Position numbers and translations under genes: made by a program. DNA of 12,852 nt from Candidatus Iainarchaeum sp. (GTDB lineage: Archaea; Iainarchaeota; Iainarchaeia; Iainarchaeales; GCA-2688035): assembly GCA_017608725.1 (NCBI GenBank), contig JAFCFG010000011.1, forward strand, positions 1 to 12,852. Direction: 5' to 3'. Positions 7,746-12,852 of this stretch are shown in pieces; positions within the stretch are counted from its first letter, which is position 1, and each line of letters opens with the position of its first letter. Under the pieces are notes generated by a model that saw only the letters and a list, made by a program, of their open reading frames with translations, was not told where the DNA came from and ran no database searches.

Positions 7746-7782
7746 TTTCCCAGGGAGTTAGCCAATTGTCGAAATTACCCCA

Positions 7783-7792
7783 TTATTTAAAT
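7783..7792 (+). promoter_or_regulatory. TATA box of the secretion operon
   Basis: TTATTTAAAT is centred about 26 bases before the TTG at 7815. No purine-rich ribosome site lies between them, so the first gene is probably read from a leaderless message. Confidence 0.5.
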
Positions 7793-7814
7793 TAATTCTC
7801 GTTCCTCCCTTCGA

Positions 7815-9281
7815 TTGGCTAAGGGGCTGAGCGGATTGGAAAAGGAGGAAAACGCAGCCCTTGTTCTGGGCTGGAACCTGAACAGGCAGGAAAGGGGGAA
7901 AGTGATTGAAAAACACAGGGGCTTTGTTTTATCTGAATTGCCTGGCGGCGAGAAATGCTATTACATTGACTCTTTCCCGGCCCTGACTTTGGAGGAGGCA
8001 AGATTCCTAAGGGGTGTGCTCAGGCAACTGCAGGCAGGAAACAGCAGGCCAAAGAAGGAGGGCATTAGGCGTTTTCTCAGGAATTACTGCATTCGCAATT
8101 TGATTGAGCTGGACAAAAATCAAATCAGGTACTGCACTGATTTGCTGAAAAAAATGGTGTTTGGATTTGGGCCGCTTCAATTTATCCTGCAGGATGATGA
8201 GATAGAGGAAATTGCAGTAATTGGAGTGGGCAAAGAAAAACCAGTGTATGTTTTTCACTGCAGGCACGGCTGGCTTAAAACAAATATCTTCTTTTCAAGC
8301 GAGAGCAGCGTTAAGGATATGGTTAACAAAATGGCTGCTGGCATTGGAAGGAGGCTAACCCTCAACAAGCCGGTGCTGAATGCAACACTGCCAAATGGCA
8401 GCAGGTTGAATGCAGCAATTTGGCCCGTTTCCTTTACTGGGCCAACGGTTACAATAAGAAAATTCAAAAGGCAGCCGTTTACGCCAATGCAGCTGATTGA
8501 AAACAGGACATTTAGCGCTGAGTTAATGGCTTTTCTGTGGATAGCAATGCAGTGCGACTGCAGCCTGCTGATAGCCGGCAACACAGGCAGTGGAAAAACA
8601 AGCAGCTTAAACGCGTTGTTCAGTTTTGTTGCAAGCAGCGAAAGAATTGTCATAGTTGAGGAAACACCGGAAATTAAGCTGCAGCAAAGCCATTTGGTAA
8701 AGCTGAATGTAGTGAAAGAGCAGAAGATTTCAATGCAGAAACTAATTGTTGATACGCTGAGGATGAGGCCGGATAGAATTGTTGTAGGGGAGGTCAGAAG
8801 CAGGGAAGAGACCAGGGCCTTTATCGATACTCTGCTTGCAGGGCAGGGGAAGGGCAGCTATGCAACATTCCACAGCCAAACCTGCAAGGAGGCCGTAAAC
8901 AGAATGAAGGCAATGGGCATTGCAGAGCCCGATATAGGGGCACTGGACCTGATAATCGTGCAAAGGAGATGGAACAAAATTGATGCTGGAACAGGCAAAC
9001 AAATGGAAATGAGGAGAGTGATTGAAGTAAGCGAATTGTCTGAATTGGACAGTGCTGTTTCACTCAACAAGCTGTTTGAGTATGACTTTACCAGAGACAG
9101 GCTGGCAAAGGTTGGGGAAAGCAAAAGAATTCTGGAAAAGGCAATGAATTGCTTTGGCATGAATGAAAAGCAGGTAAGGGCAGAGATAAGGGCAAGGGCC
9201 TGCCTCTTGGACAAAAGCAGGGGAAAGGCTGTCGGGCCTGAAAATTTTTTGAAACAGGTGCAGGGAAAATGGAGGGAATGA
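7815..9281 (+). CDS. Archaeal type II/IV secretion or pilus assembly ATPase (VirB11/FlaI/TadA-like)
   Basis: The 488-residue protein is a hexameric motor of the type that powers archaeal pili, archaella or secretion. The sequence shows the N-terminal GFGPLQFILQDDEIEEI and VYVFHCRHGWLKTNI segments (about 117-158) typical of the archaeal group, then Walker A GNTGSGKT (255-262), the Asp box VIVEETPEIKL (279-289), Walker B RIVVGEVRSRE (321-331) and the His box around YATFHS (349-354). All catalytic motifs look intact. The C-terminal 100 residues are family-variable. The start is TTG at 7815: the frame is closed by TAA at 7788, no ATG exists ahead of the conserved part, and the TATA spacing suits a leaderless start there. 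A later TTG at 7836 is possible. The gene leads an operon with two TadC-like membrane proteins. Whether it serves extension or secretion cannot be told. Confidence 0.92.
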   Translation: MAKGLSGLEKEENAALVLGWNLNRQERGKVIEKHRGFVLSELPGGEKCYYIDSFPALTLEEARFLRGVLRQLQAGNSRPKKEGIRRFLRNYCIRNLIELDKNQIRYCTDLLKKMVFGFGPLQFILQDDEIEEIAVIGVGKEKPVYVFHCRHGWLKTNIFFSSESSVKDMVNKMAAGIGRRLTLNKPVLNATLPNGSRLNAAIWPVSFTGPTVTIRKFKRQPFTPMQLIENRTFSAELMAFLWIAMQCDCSLLIAGNTGSGKTSSLNALFSFVASSERIVIVEETPEIKLQQSHLVKLNVVKEQKISMQKLIVDTLRMRPDRIVVGEVRSREETRAFIDTLLAGQGKGSYATFHSQTCKEAVNRMKAMGIAEPDIGALDLIIVQRRWNKIDAGTGKQMEMRRVIEVSELSELDSAVSLNKLFEYDFTRDRLAKVGESKRILEKAMNCFGMNEKQVRAEIRARACLLDKSRGKAVGPENFLKQVQGKWRE

Positions 9282-9341
9282 AATGGGTGCAGGGAAAATG
9301 GAGGGAATGAAATGGGTGCAGGGAAAATGGAGGGAATGAAA
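9257..9341 (+). repeat. 29-bp tandem repeat (about 3 copies) spanning a stop/RBS/start junction
   Basis: GTGCAGGGAAAATGGAGGG... repeats with a period of 29 bases beginning at 9258, 9287 and 9316; the third copy diverges after 26 bases. Each full copy carries GGAGGG, then AATGAA, then ATGGG, that is a ribosome site, a stop codon and a start codon. The first copy ends the ATPase gene (TGA 9279-9281), the second positions the start used for the TadC-like gene (ATG 9312, six bases after GGAGGG at 9300-9305). Because 29 is not a multiple of three, each copy is read in a different frame. Confidence 0.9.
9283..9339 (+). other. Possible 18-codon mini-ORF created by the junction repeat
   Basis: An ATG at 9283, six bases after GGAGGG (9271-9276), opens an 18-residue frame, MGAGKMEGMKWVQGKWRE, ending at TGA 9337-9339. 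It begins like the downstream protein and ends like the ATPase, because the repeat is read in two frames. It overlaps the real start at 9312. Translation is plausible from its ribosome site but function is unlikely; it may modulate coupling between the two genes. Confidence 0.35.
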
Positions 9342-10247
9342 AGCAGGCTGGCGGAAATCCTTGCGGGAAAGAAAGAACCATGTTTAAAAAGGCAATTCGG
9401 TGAAATTCTTCCGGACAGCGAGAAAAAGCAAGGCCCTCCAAAGGAAGCCCTGGAATTTTCAGGCAGCGAAAAGAAAAAGCTGTGTTTGGGGGAAGAAATT
9501 CTGGAATTTTTTTCAGACAGCGAAAACCTTGGGAAAGCAAAGCACTCACTGCTTGTTGCAGTCTTTGCTTGGTTTACGGCAGCACTGCTGCTGAACAGCA
9601 TTTTTAGTGGCCTGCTTTTCTCAATTGCTGTGTTTTTTGCTGGATTTGCAGTTCAGCTGTATTGCCAAAGGGAGAAGAGGCGAAATTACGGGAAGAGAGT
9701 GGAAGCACTGCTTCCCTTCCTGCTGATGGACATTGCAATCGAATTGAATTTGGGGGTTGATTTCCTTACCTGTTTGAAAAGCGCAGCCAAGCAGAGGAAC
9801 GAAGCCGGCAAGGAATTCAAAAGGGTTGTGCTGGCAATTGAAAGGCAGGGGGCAACAGTTCAGGAAGCGCTGCTGCAAATGGCAAAGAGGGTAAACAGCA
9901 GGATGCTGAACAGAAGCATTGTACAGCTTGTTGCTGTTTTTGAACAGGGAGGCAAAACAAGGCCAGGGGAGGGAATTAAGAGAATAGCAACGGAAATCCT
10001 AACAAGGCAAAAGATTGAAAGCAGGCTGTTCTCAGGCAAACTGGTTGTGCTAAGCCTTTTGTTTATAGCAATTTCAGCCATTGTTCCAGGGTTATTCCAA
10101 AGCTTTACAATAGTGGGCAGCATGATACTGCAATTGAGGTTTACTGCCCTGCAGGCCTTTATAACAATCGCTGTGGTTTTCCCGCTGATTGACCTCTGCA
10201 TCCTTTTTTACATCAGGAACAGAACACCGGTATTTCTGAGGAGCTGA
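9312..10247 (+). CDS. TadC/FlaJ-like pilus or secretion platform membrane protein 1
   Basis: A 311-residue polytopic protein of the T2SSF superfamily, the inner-membrane platform on which the secretion ATPase acts. It shows a cytoplasmic N-terminal extension (1-78), two adjacent membrane helices (about 79-117), a cytoplasmic helical T2SSF domain (about 130-240; LLPFLLMDIAIELNLGVDF is the hallmark start), and two further helices (about 243-272 and 278-300). The N-terminal extension contains three or four degenerate repeats of the form E-I/A-L-x-F/P-x-D/G-S-E-K/N (residues 15-74). The ATG at 9312 has GGAGGG six bases upstream; an in-frame ATG at 9336 is too close to its own GGAGGG. It lies 30 bases after the ATPase stop and 5 bases before the next gene, so the three are co-transcribed. 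Confidence 0.85.
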   Translation: MGAGKMEGMKSRLAEILAGKKEPCLKRQFGEILPDSEKKQGPPKEALEFSGSEKKKLCLGEEILEFFSDSENLGKAKHSLLVAVFAWFTAALLLNSIFSGLLFSIAVFFAGFAVQLYCQREKRRNYGKRVEALLPFLLMDIAIELNLGVDFLTCLKSAAKQRNEAGKEFKRVVLAIERQGATVQEALLQMAKRVNSRMLNRSIVQLVAVFEQGGKTRPGEGIKRIATEILTRQKIESRLFSGKLVVLSLLFIAISAIVPGLFQSFTIVGSMILQLRFTALQAFITIAVVFPLIDLCILFYIRNRTPVFLRS

Positions 10248-10252
10248 AGGGA

Positions 10253-11182
10253 ATGGCTTACTGGATTGAAAATGTGCTGGAATACTTTTTTCCAAAAAAT
10301 GCATTGAAGGAATTTGAGGAAAAGGTGCAGATGAACAACAACAGCATGCAGAAATTCCTAACCCAATCAGTACTCCTCGGCTTTGGGGCAAGCATAGCAT
10401 CAATTGCAATTCTATTCAGCCAAAAACAGCCAATCTTATACATAACAATTGTTTCGATTTCTGCCTTCTTCCTCCCCCTGCTATTCAATTTCCTGCTGCA
10501 GGAATACATTTTTGAAAGAAACAAGGGAAAAAAGGAGGAAAATGTCCCTGACCTCTTGCTGCAGGCAAGCGTTTTTCCCAGGGGAAGCGCGTTTACTGAG
10601 ATAATTGATTATGCTGCAAAAGCCGATTTTGGTTTGCTTGGCGAGGAATTCAAAAAAATAAAGCAGGAAATAGAAACAGGGGCAAGCGTTGAAACAGCAT
10701 TGAAGAACATGGGCCAGAGAAACAAAAGCAGAGTAATTGAGAGAGCAGCAAACCTGCTTATCCAGGGCTACAAAAGCGGCGCAGACATGAAGGAAATATT
10801 CAGGGAGGCTGCAGCTGACCTGCTTGAAACAAACGCCATACTGAAGGAAAGAAACGCAGCACTTGTTGTAGAAAAATACACACTGCTATTGGGAGGCGGC
10901 TTAATTGTTCCGGCAGTGCTTGGCCTTATTGCAGGGCTTGTGACAGGGTTCAACCTCAGTTCCTTTAACCTCATTGAGTTTGGCGTTCCCCTAAACGAAA
11001 GGAAAGAAATCCTTTCAGCAGTGCTTTTTGCAAACAAGGTCTATATTGCAGAATACGCCCTGATAGCATCCTATTTCATCGCATCACAGGAGGGCCAGAG
11101 CAAAAAGGCGGTGTTGTATGCTTCCTTCCTCCTGCCGGTTTCGCTGCTTACTTACTTTGCAGCAAGGGCTTTCAGCTTTTAG
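10253..11182 (+). CDS. TadC/FlaJ-like pilus or secretion platform membrane protein 2
   Basis: A 309-residue T2SSF-superfamily protein and the second half of the pair that archaeal pilus operons often carry. Visible are two N-terminal membrane helices (about 37-57 and 61-85), a cytoplasmic T2SSF domain (about 97-205, starting NVPDLLLQASVFPRGSAFTEII, with ASVETALKNMGQR), and three C-terminal helices (about 209-233, 262-279, 286-306). The ATG at 10253 follows GAGGAG (10238-10243) by nine bases; the start lies 5 bases after the stop of the first platform gene. It probably forms a heterodimer with that protein in the membrane and is driven by the ATPase at the head of the operon. It is the last gene of the operon and ends just before a duplicated intergenic segment. 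Confidence 0.85.
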   Translation: MAYWIENVLEYFFPKNALKEFEEKVQMNNNSMQKFLTQSVLLGFGASIASIAILFSQKQPILYITIVSISAFFLPLLFNFLLQEYIFERNKGKKEENVPDLLLQASVFPRGSAFTEIIDYAAKADFGLLGEEFKKIKQEIETGASVETALKNMGQRNKSRVIERAANLLIQGYKSGADMKEIFREAAADLLETNAILKERNAALVVEKYTLLLGGGLIVPAVLGLIAGLVTGFNLSSFNLIEFGVPLNERKEILSAVLFANKVYIAEYALIASYFIASQEGQSKKAVLYASFLLPVSLLTYFAARAFSF

Positions 11183-11183
11183 C

Positions 11184-11304
11184 CAATCAATTAAATGCAG
11201 CCCTGATTAACTGAAAACTGAATAAGGTTCCTTTATTTGAATTTCAATCAATTAAATGCAGCCCTGATTAACTGAAAACTGAATAAGTTCCTTTATTTGA
11301 ATTT
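11184..11304. repeat. 61/60-bp tandem duplication between convergent genes
   Basis: Copy 1 is 11184-11244 and copy 2 is 11245-11304; they differ by one G (AATAAGGTTCC against AATAAGTTCC). Copy 2 covers the last codons and stop of the minus-strand archaeosortase gene, so copy 1 is a duplicate of that gene end plus its downstream DNA. Each copy contains TCAATTAA and TTAACTGA, which can pair (7 of 8) around a 12-base loop. The position between convergent genes suits a bidirectional transcription-end structure. Confidence 0.9.
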
Positions 11305-11874
11305 TTTCTTCTGAACCTTCTGAACCTCACTGCTAACAGCCCAGTAAAACCATACAACATAGGCAACGACTATCACAAGGAAGAGGAATGCCCTGAACAG
11401 AATGTTGTGGGTTAACTCAATTAAAGACAGGTCAGTGCTGTTCAATATAAGCAAGGAGGTTGAAAAAATCCTGATGTAGTTGAATGCTGTTGTTGCAGCA
11501 GCTGCTGCAGCTGCTCCAATCAGGCGCTTCCTCCAGCTGATTCCAATTGAGGCAAGAATCGCGCCCACGATTATCAGGAGCTCTATTCTGCCAGTGCAAA
11601 GCTCACTGATTTCAATGCTGGGCCCGGCCTCAAGCGAAATAATCGCTGTTTCGCCTGCTTCAACTGAACCGGGAAAGCCAGCCCCTGCCAGAAGGGCAAG
11701 AACGTTGTTTGCAAGGAATTGCTGCTCTGCCCTTATTGGGAAAAAGGCCTCAAAGAACACGGAACCAAGCAGGTAAACCAGAATAAAGAAAAGCAGGAAC
11801 CTGCCTGTTTTGACTGCATCCCCTTTCCCAAAACTGAAATTAAATGGCTTCAAAAAGCTGCCCAATTTGCCCAT
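11293..11874 (-). CDS. Archaeosortase/exosortase-family membrane transpeptidase
   Basis: A 193-residue protein with about four to six membrane helices (about 25-45, 55-66, 97-112, 117-130, 136-145, 158-180) and a basic C-terminal tail. The exosortase/archaeosortase catalytic set is present in order: Cys93 in ELCTGRIELL, Arg135 in FNYIRIFS, and His156 in LTHNILFR. The family cleaves C-terminal sorting tails of exported proteins and joins them to a lipid or other anchor on the outer face of the membrane. The length is typical of short archaeal members. It converges with the pilus/secretion operon and shares a promoter region with the basic-protein gene. No PGF-CTERM-like tail is seen on the surface protein in this window, so its substrate is unknown. 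An Ala run (about 121-127) is encoded by a GCA/GCT tract. Family call is strong; subfamily not assigned. Confidence 0.82.
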   Translation of the reverse strand: MGKLGSFLKPFNFSFGKGDAVKTGRFLLFFILVYLLGSVFFEAFFPIRAEQQFLANNVLALLAGAGFPGSVEAGETAIISLEAGPSIEISELCTGRIELLIIVGAILASIGISWRKRLIGAAAAAAATTAFNYIRIFSTSLLILNSTDLSLIELTHNILFRAFLFLVIVVAYVVWFYWAVSSEVQKVQKKKFK

Positions 11875-11897
11875 GAAAACAATAATGCAGGGAAAGA

Positions 11898-11908
11898 ATT
11901 AAATATAG
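11898..11908. promoter_or_regulatory. Single TATA element shared by two divergent genes
   Basis: ATTAAATATAG reads as a TATA box on both strands (CTATATTTAAT on the minus strand). It is centred about 24 bases before the ATG at 11927 and about 29 bases before the minus-strand ATG at 11874. Only 52 bases separate the two start codons and neither has a clear Shine-Dalgarno site, so both messages would be leaderless or nearly so. Confidence 0.6.
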
Positions 11909-11926
11909 CAATTCAGTATCTTTTAC

Positions 11927-12328
11927 ATGGCTGCAAGAATTGGCGGCATTGCAAAAAGGGGAAGTAGTGGAACATACTGGAGGGTGGTTGCTTCAAAACA
12001 AAAAAAAATGAGAACAAGGGGGCATGAATACATAGTTTGCAGGGCAGGGAAGGGGCATAGCCAGGAAAAAATGGATTTGGCAAGGCAGCAGATTGTCAGT
12101 GCATACAAAAGAGGCTGGCCCAAAATAACTGGGGGGGACACAGCCAAAAGAGTTGACCTTATCCATGCCCTGATTAAAAAGAGGGTAGTTACAGCAATTA
12201 CAAACCCAAGAGCCCTCTACACAATGATGTGCAAGCTGGAGCGCAATGGCCAAATCCCGTTAATTGAAGATATAAGAAGGCAGGTTCAAAAGAAAGAAAA
12301 GAGGAAGAAGCGAAAGAAGAAAAAATAA
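11927..12328 (+). CDS. Small, very basic protein of unknown function
   Basis: The 133-residue product begins MAARIGGIAKRGSSGTYW and ends in a tail that is almost all Lys and Arg (KKEKRKKRKKKK). No membrane segment, signal peptide or known motif is visible; the middle (about residues 46-120) looks helical, with single cysteines at about 38 and 102. The charge suggests binding to nucleic acid or another polyanion, but this is inference from composition. The ATG is placed by the shared TATA box 24 bases upstream; there is no ribosome site. Coding potential is supported by its length, a fitting promoter, normal codon choice and a pyrimidine-rich terminator after the stop. It lies divergently from the archaeosortase gene and in line with a downstream secretion ATPase. 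I do not recognise a family. Confidence 0.75.
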   Translation: MAARIGGIAKRGSSGTYWRVVASKQKKMRTRGHEYIVCRAGKGHSQEKMDLARQQIVSAYKRGWPKITGGDTAKRVDLIHALIKKRVVTAITNPRALYTMMCKLERNGQIPLIEDIRRQVQKKEKRKKRKKKK

Positions 12329-12352
12329 CTTTTTCCCTCCTTTTTTGGCCCT
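12329..12352 (+). terminator. Pyrimidine-rich terminator after the basic-protein gene
   Basis: Immediately after the stop codon the plus strand reads CTTTTTCCCTCCTTTTTTGG, a T-rich tract typical of archaeal termination. No strong hairpin accompanies it. Confidence 0.55.
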
Positions 12353-12439
12353 TCCCCAAGCAATAAATATAAGTTTAATTCTTTTATAAATGGAAATCGC
12401 AAAGCGCTTCTTTCCCAAGCAGCCTTTTAAAAAAGGGGC

Positions 12440-12449
12440 TTAAATTTAA
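12440..12449 (+). promoter_or_regulatory. TATA box of the last gene
   Basis: TTAAATTTAA lies about 20 bases before the ATG at 12465, preceded by AAAAGGGGC. Spacing again fits a leaderless start. A second TATA-like string, AATAAATATAAG (about 12362-12373), lies upstream and could drive an alternative transcript. Confidence 0.45.
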
Positions 12450-12464
12450 TTCAGGGAATTCAAC

Positions 12465-12852
12465 ATGGAGATTGGTGGATTAAAGGTCGGGGACTTTGTC
12501 GTAAAGGAGGAGGGTGGAAAAAGGCACTTGATTTTCAAGTGCAGTGAATGCCCCTACAGTGCAAATATTGCTGATGACGTGCACTGCAGATTCCACACCA
12601 TAAGCGTTCTGGGGGAGGTAGAGGCAGACATCATTGTCCTAAGCGAAGTATATGAGAGAGTTCACGCCGAAGAGCAAACTGCCTTGTTGGCCGAAATAGC
12701 TGGCTTGAGGCAGCGCTTCAATGTTGAAAGCATCTGGAGCTATAAGCATTTGGGGAAAGCAGGGAAGGAATGCGAGCAGTTTTTCAGCGAAAGGCATGAC
12801 ACCATCGTGAAAATTGCACATGACCTGCTTGCATATGACCCAATACTCTCCT
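12465..12852 (+). CDS. N-terminal region of a probable second archaeal secretion/pilus ATPase, cut by window end
   Basis: The open frame from ATG 12465 runs 129 residues to the window edge. It resembles the N-terminal, pre-motor domain of archaeal type II/IV secretion ATPases: KCSECPYSANIADDVHCR (25-42), then a hydrophobic-acidic stretch IIVLSEVYERVH (56-67), and RHDTIVKIAHDLLAYDPI (110-127), which matches the family's usual 'R-H-x-x-V-K-x-A-x-D-L-L-x-x-D-P' segment as I remember it. Cysteines at 26, 29, 41 and 103 could form a metal site or a disulfide set. The ATPase core with Walker motifs would lie outside the window, so the assignment rests on the N-terminal pattern alone. The start is placed by the TATA box; there is no clear ribosome site. 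Confidence 0.62.
   Translation, partial: MEIGGLKVGDFVVKEEGGKRHLIFKCSECPYSANIADDVHCRFHTISVLGEVEADIIVLSEVYERVHAEEQTALLAEIAGLRQRFNVESIWSYKHLGKAGKECEQFFSERHDTIVKIAHDLLAYDPILS

Larger units (their letters stand above)
7466..7814. other. 349-base gene-free, T-rich intergenic region
   Basis: I found no ATG on the plus strand here and no convincing small gene. It holds the polypyrimidine terminator, several further T tracts, the 13-base string ATCGGATTTTTTT twice (7527-7539, 7651-7663), a near-palindrome CCGATAATCCGATTATTGG (7560-7578), a TTGGG/CCCAA hairpin (7575-7590), the palindrome GGCTAGCC (7591-7598), and a spaced 23-bp repeat. The right end carries the promoter of the secretion operon. Confidence 0.7.

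Noticed and set aside
8858..9601. 247-codon minus-strand open frame
   Set aside because: It lies antisense to the ATPase end and platform gene start, is Ser/Phe/Pro-rich as expected from the complement of Lys/Glu-rich coding DNA, and shows no family features.
11184..11304. C/D box small RNA suggested by clustered CTGA strings
   Set aside because: Several CTGA strings occur in each copy but no RTGATGA box C is present, so no C/D pair can be drawn.
11494..11509. 16-bp perfect palindrome TGCAGCAGCTGCTGCA as a regulatory site
   Set aside because: It lies inside the archaeosortase coding region in a GCA/GCT tract that encodes an Ala run in a membrane helix, so codon repetition explains it.
12390..12443. 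17-codon open frame MEIAKRFFPKQPFKKGA ahead of the last gene
   Set aside because: It has a TATA-like string upstream and is in frame with the following gene, but it is closed by two stop codons before 12465 and is within chance length. A 5' extension of the ATPase is excluded.

Overview
The window looks like archaeal DNA, most likely from a DPANN-type or other uncultivated euryarchaeal-grade lineage. The evidence is TATA/BRE-like promoters 20-30 bases ahead of start codons that lack Shine-Dalgarno sites, an archaeal VirB11-like secretion ATPase with paired TadC/FlaJ-like membrane proteins, an archaeosortase-type membrane protease, and a Sec-exported, sequon-rich surface protein with a C-terminal membrane anchor. 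I cannot name the phylum from sequence alone. No rRNA, tRNA or CRISPR array is visible.

Layout. Positions 1-291 (minus) hold the N-terminal part of an IS200/IS605-family TnpA transposase cut by the window edge, with several hairpins upstream (311-449). Positions 471-3170 (minus) encode a complete type II (Ca2+/cation) P-type ATPase whose phosphorylation motif reads DKTATLT instead of DKTGTLT. A 443-base gap (3171-3613) carries divergent promoters and an exact 63-bp tandem duplication in the leader of the next gene. Positions 3614-7465 (plus) encode a 1283-residue surface protein with about fifty Asp-x-Asn tripeptides in its ectodomain. A T-rich, ATG-free gap follows (7466-7814). Then comes a three-gene plus-strand operon (7815-11182): a VirB11/FlaI-like ATPase and two TadC/FlaJ-like membrane proteins, the core of an archaeal type IV pilus-like or secretion machine. 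An archaeosortase/exosortase-like gene (11293-11874, minus) converges on this operon. It shares a single TATA element with a divergent gene for a small, very basic protein of unknown function (11927-12328, plus). The window ends in the N-terminal region of what looks like a second archaeal secretion ATPase (12465 onward).

How it fits together. The theme from 3614 onward is the cell surface: a large anchored glycoprotein-like product, a pilus/secretion motor with its membrane platform, a sorting protease and a second motor. No pilin-like gene and no recognisable archaeosortase recognition tail (such as PGF-CTERM) is visible, so the substrates are probably encoded elsewhere.

The most unusual DNA-level feature is a set of short tandem duplications placed exactly at gene junctions: 63 bp x 2 at 3463, 29 bp x ~3 at 9257, and 61/60 bp x 2 at 11184, plus a spaced 23-bp repeat at 7658/7723. 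They copy leaders, stop/RBS/start junctions and gene ends. All calls come from reading the sequence by eye; no database search was run.
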